Source: Basidiobolus meristosporus CBS 931.73
Taxonomy: Eukaryota; Basidiobolomycota; Basidiobolomycetes; Basidiobolales; Basidiobolaceae
DNA: 64,000 nucleotides
Direction: 5' to 3'
Assembly: GCA_002104905.1 (NCBI GenBank)
Contig: MCFE01000483.1
Location: forward strand, 1 to 64,000
The position numbers and the translations under genes are program-made. The notes under the pieces are model-generated. The model was not told the origin of the DNA. It saw nothing but the letters and a program-made list of their open reading frames with translations, and searched no databases. This document shows, piece after piece, positions 10,208 to 22,700 of the stretch; position 1 is the first letter of the stretch; the number at the start of each line of letters is the position of its first letter.

Positions 10208-11551
10208 TTAAAGATACTCTATGAACCTCTCCCCGTAATAGTTCGCGCTTTTTCCGTTCAAAAAGCTATCGAACTCCTGCTTCATCACGCCAAACCATGA
10301 GCCCGGAAGAATAGGAGTGTTCCAGTTGTTGTGCCAATGATAGGCAAACGCTCCAGGGAAGAAGTTTTCAAACGCGCGTGTGTGTGCGAAGTCCTTGTAT
10401 CCATCGAACTCACCATCGATCCGGTCCATTCGAAAAACATCCTCGAATTCAGCAAGGTTGGGATTGATCGTCTTTCCCGATTCGTATTTATCCACTCGCA
10501 GCCACAATGGATCGAAGATGGCTGATGGAAGCATCAATACATTAGGGGCTTCCTTGTAGGCACCATGGATCTTCGGGTGCTCTTTTGCCCAATCCTCAAG
10601 ATAAGTCTTGATATTCCGTGGATGGAATCCCATATTGTTCTTGATTGCTTTTTGCACCAGATACTTGCTAGTGGTAGAGTTGGCATGCATGCGGAGCACT
10701 GCAGTGTTATAGTTTCTCGTGTAGCTCCATTTATAAGCAAAGTCAACAGGAGTATGGTATAACGGGCGCATATCACGAAGGAGGAGCACATCTGCGTCAA
10801 GATACATCCCACCATGGATATGCAGAACCAAGAATCGCACCATATCACTATAACTGACTGTGCGTATATCCTTGACTTTGATGTTGGCGAAATCTGGGCT
10901 GGCCGATATAATGGTGTCTATATTCCAACGTCTGAATTCGATCAAAGTTGAGGGATATTTGAGGAGTGGCCCTGAAAATTCGTTTTCCAGTAATTGTTCA
11001 GCAGTCCCCCAGTTGTGAAGCCAAATAATTAGCTTAGAGCATCCCAAAGGTTGCGTGTAAAGAAACGATTTCACTGTCAACGCAATCTTATCACTAAACG
11101 GCCCTTTCCAATAGACATGGAAAAGCATTGGTGGTGCCTCAGGACTGCATATGTTCTCATTGTTTCTAGGCACCTCCGGCGAAGCGGCCAAAAGATATCT
11201 GTCTGCTGACAGATTCAGAAATTCTAGGCATTCGGCGGTAGAATGCTTTTTAGGGTTGCACTGGTCCATTATTACTTTTGTATCGGCAACGTAAAGGCCA
11301 GGTGGACGAGGGTGGCCCGGAAGTTCTGGCACATCCTGCGGCACATAATTATCAATAACCTCCTCCTCTCCCTCTAGTTCTCCCTCTGGCGGATAAACGG
11401 GTGGCAAGATTCTGCTAGGATCCTCTAGTTGTTCTTGAGAAGGTAAACTGTCGTACGAATCTCTTGACAACAGGGCATATAGGGAGATTAAGGATAAGCT
11501 GGTGACCAGAATGTATAGAACAAGTCGAGTAGGGATCCTTCCCGAGAACAT
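10208..11551 (-). CDS. Type II membrane glycosyltransferase with DXD motif (GT32-like)
   Basis: Single-exon 447-residue protein. Residues 1-9 are a short basic cytoplasmic tail and residues 10-28 a hydrophobic anchor (LVLYILVTSLSLISLYALL), followed by an acidic, Pro-rich stem (about 30-85): a typical Golgi type II topology. The catalytic domain, about 140-445, contains MLFHVYWKGPFSDK, the Asp at SYSDMVRFLVLHIHGG and the metal/nucleotide-sugar binding DXD at residues 252-254 (YLDADVLLL), as in Och1-like and other sugar transferases with the DXD fold. Expected to transfer a hexose in protein or lipid glycosylation. Donor, acceptor and linkage are not predictable. The ATG at 11551 is the first in frame and places the anchor correctly. 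Confidence 0.8.
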   Translation of the reverse strand: MFSGRIPTRLVLYILVTSLSLISLYALLSRDSYDSLPSQEQLEDPSRILPPVYPPEGELEGEEEVIDNYVPQDVPELPGHPRPPGLYVADTKVIMDQCNPKKHSTAECLEFLNLSADRYLLAASPEVPRNNENICSPEAPPMLFHVYWKGPFSDKIALTVKSFLYTQPLGCSKLIIWLHNWGTAEQLLENEFSGPLLKYPSTLIEFRRWNIDTIISASPDFANIKVKDIRTVSYSDMVRFLVLHIHGGMYLDADVLLLRDMRPLYHTPVDFAYKWSYTRNYNTAVLRMHANSTTSKYLVQKAIKNNMGFHPRNIKTYLEDWAKEHPKIHGAYKEAPNVLMLPSAIFDPLWLRVDKYESGKTINPNLAEFEDVFRMDRIDGEFDGYKDFAHTRAFENFFPGAFAYHWHNNWNTPILPGSWFGVMKQEFDSFLNGKSANYYGERFIEYL

Positions 11552-12873
11552 GTTGGACTGTCAGTAGTAAGGTTTGAATAATGGAGCACAGAACCTATAG
11601 GGAAGTATTCGAGGGTGAAAGAGAATTCTGCTTAAAGTTAGGTATGCTTTTGAAGTTAAAAAGTCACGTTAAATTGGCAACATATATATTACTTTGCCAT
11701 CATTGCTATTTCAGTAATCCCCACATCATCCTGTTTATATAAATACGTATATATGATATACACATATGAAGAATATCGAGGACGAATGATCGGCCTTTTC
11801 AGCATCATAGATCAGAATTGCCCATCTGGGATCCGAGCCAGATCAAGAAAGCAGTAGGACCTCGGCATCAGGTAGGTGATGGAAGTTGTATACTACCAAC
11901 CGCTTTACCCGAAGGCTCTATATCTTTTGTGTCAGCCATATCTGATTAATTCATCACGATGACGATTTTGATTGTTCCTTTTATTGGTAGAATCCACAGC
12001 CTCCCTTGGCGATATGGTACACCAACAATGGTATCGGCCTTGCGTCGGAACTGGAAGCGTATTTGAAACCTGGTATCCCGATATGTAGCTAGCGTTTGGT
12101 TTTCAGTAGGTAGAGGTACATCGGAAACAAAACACCTTCATGAATATGCCACCAAGTTGCTGAAACTCCGAACCGGATGGCGGATGGAAAACCTATTCAC
12201 ATGTAGCCAATCGAATTGTTCTGTCAGGTGACCGAAATCACGGCGAATTTATAGGTTTCCCAACCACACCCGTGATCACGCTGGCGAATTCACCTGGGCA
12301 GTGGTCAGTTGACACAGTCTGCCGAGTAGTAGTCTACAAGGCATGGATGAGACCCGTCAGAGCAATGGAGACAGACACTACGCATTCGATAGATGTACAA
12401 TCTTGTTGGAAGTAAATTTGGCAACAGACATAATATAATACAATCCGAAATAGCGCCAGAAATTTGAGAAACTATTAAAGAAGAGCCAATAGTGGGAGGA
12501 TCCAGTTGGGAATCACCAGAGTGTGATGCAGGAAATGTAGGTTCCACCCGCCACCAAAGCGAACGTTCTTGAAGTGGCCTGGATGGAAGCCGGTAAGGGT
12601 TTAACCAGTTCTCCGGGTGGAATGTCCTGCTCCAAATTTATCGTACAAATGCGGGAACCCTGTATACTGATTGTCGTTTCTACGAATCGTCCACCATTTG
12701 TATTGAAGTGTTGGAGCTGATTCACAGGAGAGCACACATTATACGTCGGATCCCAACAAGCGGTATTAAAAGAAAATATTAACAAACTCGTGGTATAGCG
12801 GGGTATCAAGATTGCACATATAGCGAAGAAAGGCTCAGTGTTAGATATCAATCCACGCTCATGAATATCTGGT
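11552..12873. other. Intergenic, no gene recognised
   Basis: Open frames at 12305-12547 (-) and 12513-12932 (-) overlap the 3' end of the next cyclin gene, show no motif, and look like chance frames. AT-rich sequence near 11680-11770 probably holds the glycosyltransferase promoter. Confidence 0.3.
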
Positions 12874-13436
12874 TCAAATAAAATACAGTTCTGATTTGTG
12901 CTCTTCAAGGAATAATCGGATCTCCTCATCATTCACCCAGACTCGATAGTCAAGCAGCTTGAGGAACTCCTTCTCCATTCTGCTAACCTCGGCTGGATTG
13001 AATACGCCTGAAGCCTCAGAGATGCTCCTAATCCCCAATCCCTCGGGGCCGTAGAGGTACTTTGAGGCAACCAATATGCTAGCTAGAAATATCCGGTGCG
13101 AAGTGCCATACTCCCCTTGAGCCTTTGCTGGGAGTCGGGCCTTCAATCGATATAAATAGATCAATGCTATGATTCCAGTGAAGATACTAATCTTCGATCG
13201 CTCAGATACTCGGGTTACAAACAACAAGAGCTCGGGCATCCGTGTATGGCGGAGTGGTCGCTGCTTGCAGTTCAAGATGCCACATAAGAATTCAGTGGTA
13301 AAATCTAGACGCGAGGGTTAATTAGGATGTGCTGGACGCATTGCATCGGTTAATCCGGTGGTCACTTACTTATAAGCGGATCCGGGAATGGCCTATAGAT
13401 GACGGTTTGTTGGGCTGAAAGAACAGTGCAAGACAT
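12874..13436 (-). CDS. Pcl-type cyclin-like protein 2 (two exons)
   Basis: 165-residue protein from exons 13436-13370 and 13304-12874. The 65-bp intron runs 13369-13305, from GTAAGT to CTAG, with a CTAATTAAC branch-like site. Without the intron the conserved frame has no ATG and is closed by TAA just upstream; splicing gives MSCTVLSAQQTVIYRPFPDP then NFTTEFLCGILNCK. Cyclin-box features: ELLLFVTRVSERSKISIFTG, IALIYLYRLKARLP, HRIFLASILVASKYLYG and NPAEVSRMEKEFLKLLDYRV, the last being the Pcl/Pho80 signature helix. It probably activates a Pho85-like kinase. Short for the family, ending soon after the box. Confidence 0.75.
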
Positions 13437-16400
13437 CTCAGCAGCACTCAGATGTTACCAAGTATTATGAACAAATAGCTCGAATGAAATCTCGAAGAAG
13501 GTAGATGCTTAGGTTGTTCTAATGATGCTATACAAGGTGTCAGTGAGGGGATTCAGCCTTCTTCGAGATTTGTGAATTGGGGGTGTGGGCAAGTGTTCAG
13601 AGTAATTGATTCCACTCCAGGCTGGTAGATAGGTTATATAAGATACGAAAGAGTCACGAGTCACGACTTGATCTAGCGCCCACACTTTTTCATGCGTTTG
13701 TTCCATACATGATGTACAAATTTGTAGAGACACCGCTTTCGTTCAACTGATATAAATGATCTGCTGACCAATTGAAGAATCATATGAATTTACTAATTTG
13801 GCTTAGGATGTTAGGGTTGGAAAGATGGGGTGGTCCAATTTCCTGAGCGAACTCAGCGAAGCAATTTATTTAAATGAAGTGATTATTACAAAAGGCCAGA
13901 TAGTCATTCGAAACTTCGGATTCTAGAGTGATACAGGTTTCTTTTGGAAACGAACAATTGCAATTAAGATATGTGGACACCCACTCGACCCTCTGCTCGA
14001 TACCACCCCTCTAACTCTAGTGACCTGTATCCACCTATCTCTCACACAAAGCCATCCACCACCCTCGTAAGGGAAATAGCTAGATCATACGCAGCCACTG
14101 GTAATATTCGCCACATCTATCATGTCACTTGGGACTGAGACGCTGGTATTAAGTCAGGATACATTAAGTCACAAAGCGTTAAGCTCATATTAAATCAATT
14201 TATCTCCAGATCGCATGTTCCTGGACTATTCTCGGCAGAAATAAGAATCTTGATTTATTTATGGTAATGATCCTGAGATAAGGCCATATTCGGTAGCCAA
14301 AACCCATTAGCTCATAGCCGAGGAGTTATTTCCTAGCCCATGGTTAAGAACCTGATGAAGAGTGTACTCATTAAACCAGTTTCCGTATTGCCTCATCGAA
14401 ACCCTACCCTCTTGAAAACCCATCCTTTAGATGCACCAATATTGGCAGCCTGCCTCAATTAATCCCCAATATTGCCAGCCATAGTCTCTATGGGTTACTA
14501 CAACGTTTATTTTCGGAATCCCAGAAACCGCTGATTTCTGTGGGTACGCATTGGTTGGTCAGGTATGAACGGATTCATTAAGATTCTTTTGGTCGACGCT
14601 TATCTATTGGTTGCAAGTATGCTACTTCGATTACGATCAGTTGTGAGGTGCTGGTCAAGTGAACACTCGTGCGAATTCTATTGCCATCAGAGGTTAATAT
14701 ACACTGAAGGTAATACAATGTACACTACTGGCCGTTTGAGTATTCGTAAGATGTAGTGAATACACACTAAATAATAAATCGATTAGTTGCATCGGCTCCT
14801 GGTGGCCAGAGCCGTAGGAGGAGGTGTATCGACTCAATTTGACGAGGTCTCCTCGTCACTATGCCTCAAGGATAACATATGGTACATTTGGTGATCGGTC
14901 CTCATATGAAGACCTCTTCACCCATAGTGTGGCATGTCAATCCTAAGAGCGGGGAGGGAGTACTTCAAGGCCCGCTCAATCTGATTGCTCAAGTGTTGGT
15001 GAAGGATCTGCTATTCAGGACCCGTATTCTAACCAAAAACTACTCATAATATATCTATATCATATTCTTATACTCCAACATACAGCCAATGAGTTGCGCT
15101 ATGTACCAACAGGTTTTCCATGCGATGGTAACATGCCCTGTTTTTTGAGTTCTTCGAGGATATTTAGGGCAGTGTAAGCAAGCTTGCATACGTGTGATAT
15201 GATTGGCGTGGTGGTAACAAACGAACTATATGATATGCACGGCAATGCATTAAACCCATTGGTCTCACTTACCGCTGAACCAAATAGCATTGTTCCGCAT
15301 GGTGGATAGTACCTTCTGGTGCTGGTAGGTAACCTCAAGCCTTACACAAGCTAGACGAGAGGCCTCAAAGCATTACCAGCGGTTTGATTACTGGAAAAGC
15401 AAGAAGCGCCTACTTCAATCAATAATAGATAGGCATCCATGACTAGAACGAATCTGGCCTGTAATATGTCAAATGATCATATAGCACGGAATTGCCCATT
15501 GTATTAGCCAATTATGTATATTAGTCAGGTTAACGAAACTGTATTTAGTCATATCTAACCTGATAGGATTGTTTGGATGAGCTGAGGGTCCACCCGAAGA
15601 CAAAGAACCGTGAGGGATGCAGTTTATCGCGGCATTGAGCCTGAAAGCGACGTCATGTTATAAATCGAATCCATTTGGCTGATAATTCATTGCTGATAAC
15701 ACGAGAGGTTCTCTACGATTCCGGTGGTGCAATCGATTACACAGGCTGATCCCTTTTGGAATCGTCTGTCTGATTTCTCGTGTAGCTGGGTAAATCTCAA
15801 AATTTCCCATGGTGTACGCTAAACTTGTCTCCGAACCCAAGAGGCCAGAATCGAAACGGGTTCTACTCCAATGGGCATCGTTGCCGAAATGGCGGATTAC
15901 CGTGACATCACCGTTTCTAGGGATTCTCATTGACCAAAAGAATCATTTTTCAGGGCGGACTCGACTAACAGACGCTTGCTGATTGGCCTTGTAGCACCAA
16001 GTGTGACAGAGTGATCCATACTTGAAATAGTCCTACATGGCCAGCTACATAGCTTGCGAAAAATGGGGATCAGTCTGAGGGTGGTTACACCGCACTGCCG
16101 GTCTTATGGTTGGCCAAGCTATGAAGCACAAGGGCAGCCGTTTTCTAGCCAGACACTCGCCTTGGTGTTATCCATAATGTGGGAACTAATCAGCACGCAT
16201 GCATTTTCAACGCCCGCATCTAAGATAGGCTCAACTGGTCAAATAACCATTTAGCCTCTCACATATAAAGCGTGGGGTAACCCAGCTTGTCCACTAATAT
16301 TGACTACAGGCAATGCCAGGCTGATGATGAATGCTCGCAAAACCAAACATATGTCTGCTTACAAGCGTTTGTAGCTGGATCCTTCGCTTTGTACCACAAC

Positions 16401-18169
16401 GAGCTCTGTAAGGAATGCTTAGTTATTTCGCTCAAGCTAGCCTCGTCACACATACTTCATAGTGCAAAGCTGATCCACGACTGCTGGTCTTGCCCTGAGG
16501 TACATTAAGCAGTTTGATGACTGATGTCCTATCAAATCTCTGAGTTCGATGGGTGTCAGTATCATCGGAAATCATTCTGTAAATGAGGGAGAATGCAGGG
16601 TCATCGATTTGACTCCATTGCCATCAAGTATCTATGAATTTCCTGCTCCCTGATACAAAATGAAATCATACAACAATCATTCGTTTAAAGATCAAAATGA
16701 TCCGATGAAGATGTACCGCACATGGTGGCTGTTCTTGATGTACATCTTGATTTATGCTAATATAACCAGATGAAGTAAAGCTGATGTGGAAGATTGATTA
16801 AAAGATACTGTTGTTCGATCCGGAATCTCCCTACTGCTATGTTTACCTTTTCCCTCAGCCAACTTGGGGTAATCATATGGGTGCCCACAGCAAGTTTACC
16901 CAGTATATAGTACAATAAATACTCATCGCTTACAATGGCACAAGATATAGATAATCCATGGTTAAGTAATCTGGTACCATCAAGTCCAACTGAAATATCT
17001 CAGATGTATCATCCCACCGAGCTGACAGGTTACTTTCAAACGAGTTCAGCTAGATGCCAATGATAACAGACGGCCAGACGCCAGAAAGCTTCTAGTGCTT
17101 GCTTCTAGCCGAATTTTTTCAAACACGGGAGCGCTTCCTCTATCTGTCCTGAATGCAAGACCCTTGAAGAATGGCAACCTAATGGCTTCGATGGCTTCTT
17201 TATCTGGTTTGCTGCGGAAGACTCCGTACTGATACTAGATTTGAAATTTACGAGGCTGCTGGTTGGTAAGAGCTTGCAAAATATACTTGCAGAAAGCCAG
17301 TGTTTTGCTGGATGTTGTCAAGCCAATGAACTCCGTGTAATGTCTAATAAAAGAATTGTTTGCCGTAAACACACTTGTTTTATTCTTTGGAAGTGTAACC
17401 AGTACGATGTTGTAAAGTTGCTCCGGATGTCGCAATGTAAACTGCAGTTTCAAATAAACTGCTCAAATTGAATACAGTAGTACAGTCGGACATGAGATGA
17501 GCAATTTGCAGAAACCATTGGTGGACTAGACTTTTTGGTAGAGATTGAACTCAACTGGTTTAACAAGCTAATGTGAGTTTATATTTGCCAGAACCTTGGA
17601 TTATTAATAAGATGCTCCTGCTGCTAGGTGCATGGTAGAATACCACCTGAGTATTAGAAAGAATTCAAATCTTGATATTCTCACCTCTATAGTCAACACT
17701 TGATAATTCAACAAGCAACTAGTTATGAGGTATAATAACTTATAATTGCAAGAGAGGGGCCCATGTAAAAAGACGGAGATGTTTGTAAAAGTAGTAATGT
17801 GTGTGTTCGAGGATGTTGTCAAGGATAATATTCTTCAGTAACTTTCTGAACAAGTTTCCTCAATCAAAAGCTGCAAATATCAAACTTCAATCAATCCAAA
17901 GCTTTCCAATTATGACTATTGACATCTATATTAAAAAGCAAAATACACAACTAGCATTGGTGCTCAAGTGAATCAAGCTTGAGGTAGTAGACAAGCTTGT
18001 TGTAGCTGGGGTGGCAATACTGACAATCAATGCAACTTACTGTAGTGAACACACTCAGGTATACATTATTGCCACAGCAGTAGAGCAATGAGTGGACTAA
18101 AAAAACTGCATGTAATAATTTGCAACTGTTTTAAGAGTTCTGGACTTGAGGTTGAATTTACACCTGTAT
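13437..18169. other. Long gene-poor interval
   Basis: No complete gene found on either strand in about 4.7 kb. Longest frames are 79-90 codons (15099-15338 -, 15658-15930 -, 16054-16254 +), none with a motif. In the first, a GTAAGT...ATAG pair can be read as an intron but joins nothing recognisable. From about 17.5 kb the sequence becomes AT-rich and grades into the LTR cluster. Confidence 0.3.
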
Positions 18170-18483
18170 TGTTTATAGTCATCAGGGCTTTGGAGATATT
18201 GGAAGTGTTTGGGAGAACAGATATATTCTTTGAATTTCACTTCAAGATTATTGAATGTGAAAATAGTATTTAGAACCTGACAATGCAGGTCCCAAAAACA
18301 TGTATGCCAAGTCTGGGGACTCTTACACAACCTTGAGAGATCTTGTGCTCTGGTACTAAGTAGTTTGCTCCAAGTATCCTAATTAAGTCCCAACAAGAAA
18401 GTTGGGCAAAATACACAAAGGATAGTGGACTTTAATCTAATTGACCAAGTGAATATTTTGGCGTACTCACAGAATTGACAACA
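18170..18483 (-). repeat. Inverted, diverged solo LTR
   Basis: Reverse-complement match to the copia LTR. Read on the plus strand it begins TGTTTATAGTCATCAGGGCTTTGGAGATATTGGAAGTG (compare the reverse complement of the LTR 3' end) and ends GAATTGACAACA, the reverse complement of the LTR start. The poly(A)-signal and TATA region is recognisable but eroded. Six bases separate it from the next LTR. Confidence 0.65.
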
Positions 18484-18489
18484 GTATTT

Positions 18490-18834
18490 TGTTGTAAAAA
18501 GTTTGCAATTACATCTAAATACTCACTTAGTCTCTCAGATCACTACCCGCAAATCTTAGAGAGCTCTGACTAAATTCCTTGTTGGTATTTACTGAGAATA
18601 TTTTCACCAAAATATCAGGTACCTTGAACACTAAATTTTGATAAGTGGTCTAAGCAGCCCCTAGCTTAGTACACATGCTCTTGCAACCTTCTTAAACACA
18701 TTTTGTGTGTTTGTTTTGCCAAGGCCATGTAAAAGTATAAATACTGCTTCTACATTCAATAAATCATCAGGTGAAAATCACATAATCTACCTGTTCTCCC
18801 AATCACTTCAAATATCTCCAAAACTCTTACAACA
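18490..18834 (+). repeat. Solo LTR of the copia element
   Basis: 345 bp, TGTTGTAAAA...TCTTACAACA, colinear with the reference LTR at 61352-61700. Flanking pentamers are TATTT (18485-18489) and TATTC (18835-18839), a target duplication with one mismatch. Contains GTAAAAGTATAAATAC and ATTCAATAAATCA. Confidence 0.85.
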
Positions 18835-19016
18835 TATTCACCCCTGAGTTTTTCATTGCCCTGTAAAATATGACTGTAATGATCTTTACAAAACTGAAAT
18901 CATGTGACTGAGAGGTAGTGATGCAATTAGGACCAATATAAAAGCCATAAGGATTACACCTCAATAGTCTCTAAGTTGATTTTGATTTGCTCTATGCTGT
19001 TTCTCTCACTTCCTGA

Positions 19017-19349
19017 TGTTGTAAAAAATTCGTATTTCCACCTAAATATTCACCTAACTTAGTCACTTAGATCATCACCTTCAAATCCTAGAGAATACTG
19101 ACCAAATCCCTTGTCGGGATTTACTTAGAATATTTACCCAGAACATGAAAATTAGATAAGTTGTCCAAACAGCCCCAAACTTTGCACACATGTTCTTGGG
19201 ACCTTCCTTAACCTATTCTACGTGTTTGTAATGCCAAGACCAGGTAAAAGTATAAATACTACTTTTACATTCAATAAATCATTAAGTGAAAACCACATAA
19301 TCTACTTGTTCTCCCAATCACTTCCAATATCTCCAAGACTCTTACAACA
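19017..19349 (+). repeat. Solo LTR with perfect 5-bp target duplication
   Basis: 333 bp from TGTTGTAAAA to CTTACAACA, flanked on both sides by CCTGA (19012-19016 and 19350-19354). The sequence is very close to the LTR of the element at 61352, including the perfect GTAAAAGTA/TACTTTTAC inverted repeat around the TATA box, and it carries the same in-frame ATG after the TATA box. A young insertion reduced to one LTR by recombination. Confidence 0.92.
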
Positions 19350-19373
19350 CCTGATACTAGACACTCAATCTTC

Positions 19374-19722
19374 TGTTGTAATTTTTGTAATTACACCTAA
19401 ATATTTGCCTAGCTTAGCCACTTAAATCACAGTCTACAAATCTTATAGAATCTAGCTCAAATTCCTTGTTGGGATTTACTTGGGATATTTTCACCAAAAC
19501 ATCAGCCACCCAGAACATGAGAAATACCAAAGTTACTCAAACAGTCCCAAACTTTGCACACATGTTCTCAGGACCTTTTTAAGCATATTTTAAGTGTTTA
19601 TTCTGCCAAGGCCATGTAAAGTACAGATACTACTTTTACATTCAGTGAATCATTAAGTGAAAACCAAATCATCTACCTGCTGTCCCAATCATGTCCTATA
19701 TCTCCTAAATCCTTGATGTTCA
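19374..19722 (+). repeat. Diverged solo LTR
   Basis: Begins TGTTGTAATTTTTGTAATTACACC and follows the LTR consensus through GTAAAGTACAGATACTACTTTTACATTCAGTGAATC to about 19722, where the 3' end is degenerate. It sits 24 bp after the solo LTR that ends at 19349. The 3' boundary is approximate. Confidence 0.75.
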
Positions 19723-22700
19723 AACTCAACCTAAAATCAAGAACTCCCAAAACAGTTAGAAATTACTTTGTGCTGCTTTTTTAATTCACCCATTGCTCTA
19801 CTGCAAGGGCAACACTGTGCATTTGAGTGTCTTTACCATGATTCCTGCCCTGTGCATACAGTCCCTAACAATGTTGTGCTGGCTAACAACCAAAAAATCT
19901 GTATTTCAGTGGTGAGGTTTTATCTGAAGGCACAGCGGAGTCCATATATTTGCAAAGCTACTATACATCATTGTTCTCTCTAGCCCTGTTTTTTGAGGGA
20001 TAAACGTTCTGCAATAACATTGAAAAACACAATGAGCAGTTGCTGCTTTCTGGAAGTATTTAGCCTTAATATTAAGCAAGTTTAATTGATCTAGTTCTTG
20101 ACTTGTTTACGGAATAGTTGGTAGTGCGCATACCGCTTTGTTTTACGAAATGATCCAGAAATATGAAGCTAGCAATGAATATCACACTCTTTATGAGATA
20201 ATTTAACCAGTGGTCAGATATTATACTACCTATGAGTAATCAACAAGCCGAAAGTCCCACACTCCATATATACATATTCATTGAGCTACACATTCCGGTA
20301 TTCATCTACATAACGTAATGTAAATTCCCTTACAGATTGCCACAGAAAAATCACGCATTGTTATAAGCACTCTGGACAGCTACCTAGCACCCGACCCTAC
20401 TCTCATATTTTGCCATGTATCTGAACGCTATGCACATAAACATAGATGGAAGCTGTAGACCTCAGAGACTCTTGAGCATACTTGAGTGATGAGCAATGAC
20501 CCGACTAGTATTAGCAGCGAAATGTATCCAACAAGTGAAACTGGGCATTTGTACATTTATGGAGTGCTGGGGGCATTCACAGGTTTCCATGCAGACATCC
20601 ACGTGTCAAAGCCCTGTGGAGGCACCTACCGAATCAATCAACAAAGGGTTACGAAGTTATATAGAGTTAGGGCTTTTGAGTGACTTTGATTGTGCTGACA
20701 CTGGTATCTTCATTCTCAGGGAACGTTCCAAAAATTCTCGAGATTTTAGTTTTCACGAATCCCAATTGATGTGATGAAGTTCGTAATCAGTTACGAGGTG
20801 CTATCAAAGCTCGTTACGGTATTAAAGAGATCGCCAACTTCTGATCTTACTACGTCGAAAAATCCAGATGGCCGGGCTTGAATCCTGCCAAATAGACTAC
20901 ATAGCTGAAGCTAAATCAAAGGTATTCAAATCAAGGATACAGTGACAAGAGGTTTAGGCAACATGGATGGAGAACGCTGGTTGATGAGTAACCCCGATGC
21001 AATAGATCAATATGTGATCGAATATCTGCAGTTGCTACATTTTGAGATCAAAAAATTCCCAACCCTAGCTCTCCAACAGAACCCATCATTGAGTCAACCC
21101 TATATCACAACCCCAACCATGCTGGTGGTACAAATGTCGAGGAATTATGAGCCACAGGATGGAATACCAATTACCAAATGCGTCGAACGACGCAGATGCT
21201 GAAGATGGATATTCGAGTGGCCCGAAAGCCATCGAAACTCTTACAAACCGATTCTTTGGAGTCGTTTATAGGGTTTTTCGCTACTCAATCTATTACTCCT
21301 GTATATGTTGCTGGAGGTTCGTGTCACCAAAAACGGTGCTGTCTTCCAAAAACCGTCTACAGGTTAGGAAAAGCAAGGAGTAGGCCAGTAGCCCACTTTT
21401 AGCATAATGGCATTGACTAGCGACACTATGTTGTATACTATTAATGCAAACGCATGGAACTGACGAAAATGTGACATGGTTATGATATGCTCAGTCCACC
21501 ATACCATGATGTAGGTATGCAACAACACTGAACAGCCTCAGAAGGCTTCATGTTTCTATCCAACTTACTTGTTGAGGGTGTGCTTGAAATAGATTGGTGT
21601 CACCGCGTAGAAAAATGGCTTTGATGCGTCTGCATTTGATTGCTTCCATGGTCTGGCTCTATGTAAGGATCTACTTCACGCACTAGCAGCCACAAGAAGC
21701 GGATATTTAATAGTTGATTGGATCTGTTCAGCGTGAAATCGCCGGCTGCATGAATGACATCATCGAGGACCAAAGGCGGTTTGGTAAGACGACAAGTACT
21801 AGAGGAGAGTGGCTCCAGGTACCTAGAATAAAAATATGGATTATGGCCATTCTTGTCCTCCAAATTATAGCTCAGTGGCAACGACAAGGCGGTGGCACAT
21901 GCATTGAGGTGGTTCCCTCATCTCCCCAAGCACGGGTGATCAGTGTCCAATGTATATAGTCTGTGAACAGTAAGTCATGTGGTGCAAGTACTGACGGCAG
22001 CTTCATAGATATAAGTTCGCATGATGGAAAGTAGCCAGTAGAGGAATAATCAGGCTATGAAAAGACTGGGAATGTCGGCTGATGGTGTACACATATAGAT
22101 ATATACATCCATTCTATGGTGGATGCTACCTCCCTAGTAGATTTAGTCAGCTTGGAAGATCTCAGGCAAATAAAAAGGTATACTTATGTAAATTCTGATT
22201 CAGGTGGCCCTCGTGAGTGTTACAATGTGTAAAATTAGGAAAAGGGGAATCAGCCGTGCTTGCATTCATATGATCCTGACAGGATGGTTTGTTTGTTACT
22301 GAGAAGGTTTCATCTCAACGCTTACTCTATGGAGTACTAGTCCAATGCATTGTAGAGCATGTGGCAAATGAAAGCTGCAACTCGTCAATATCTACAGCCT
22401 CCAGTGCTGAGAAGAGCCCACACCAGGCCATTTCAGCCAGTCTACTTTGCGAAGCAGTCTAACATGCCGTCAGTGGTACCCTCTTCTGCTTTGTGAAGGC
22501 TGTCTTCATGTATGCCCTCTATGGTGGTTGGTGAATGGTTTAGCCGTGAGATATATCATTCGCATAGCAACCTGTGTAGTCCAGAACCATTATTGAAATG
22601 CTGTAGAACTCGAGCAATTTAGAAGAGATATATATATGTAGTTTCAGTTTGATCAAGGGCCCAGCCATATATTAAGTCTTGGGAGTGGTGCAATGTGTTG

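Noticed and set aside
12513-12932. 139-codon minus-strand frame
   Set aside because: Overlaps the 3' end of cyclin 2 in another frame, with no motif and no splice partner; treated as a shadow.
15099-15338. Possible spliced cyclin-like or other gene with GTAAGT...ATAG
   Set aside because: Neither frame after splicing gave a recognisable protein, and the cyclin resemblance was too weak.
19222-19425. Frame starting MFVMPRPGKSINTTFTF, repeated at 61573
   Set aside because: It is LTR sequence, not a gene; at 61573 it merely runs in frame into gag-pol. The polyprotein start is taken at 61705 or 61732.
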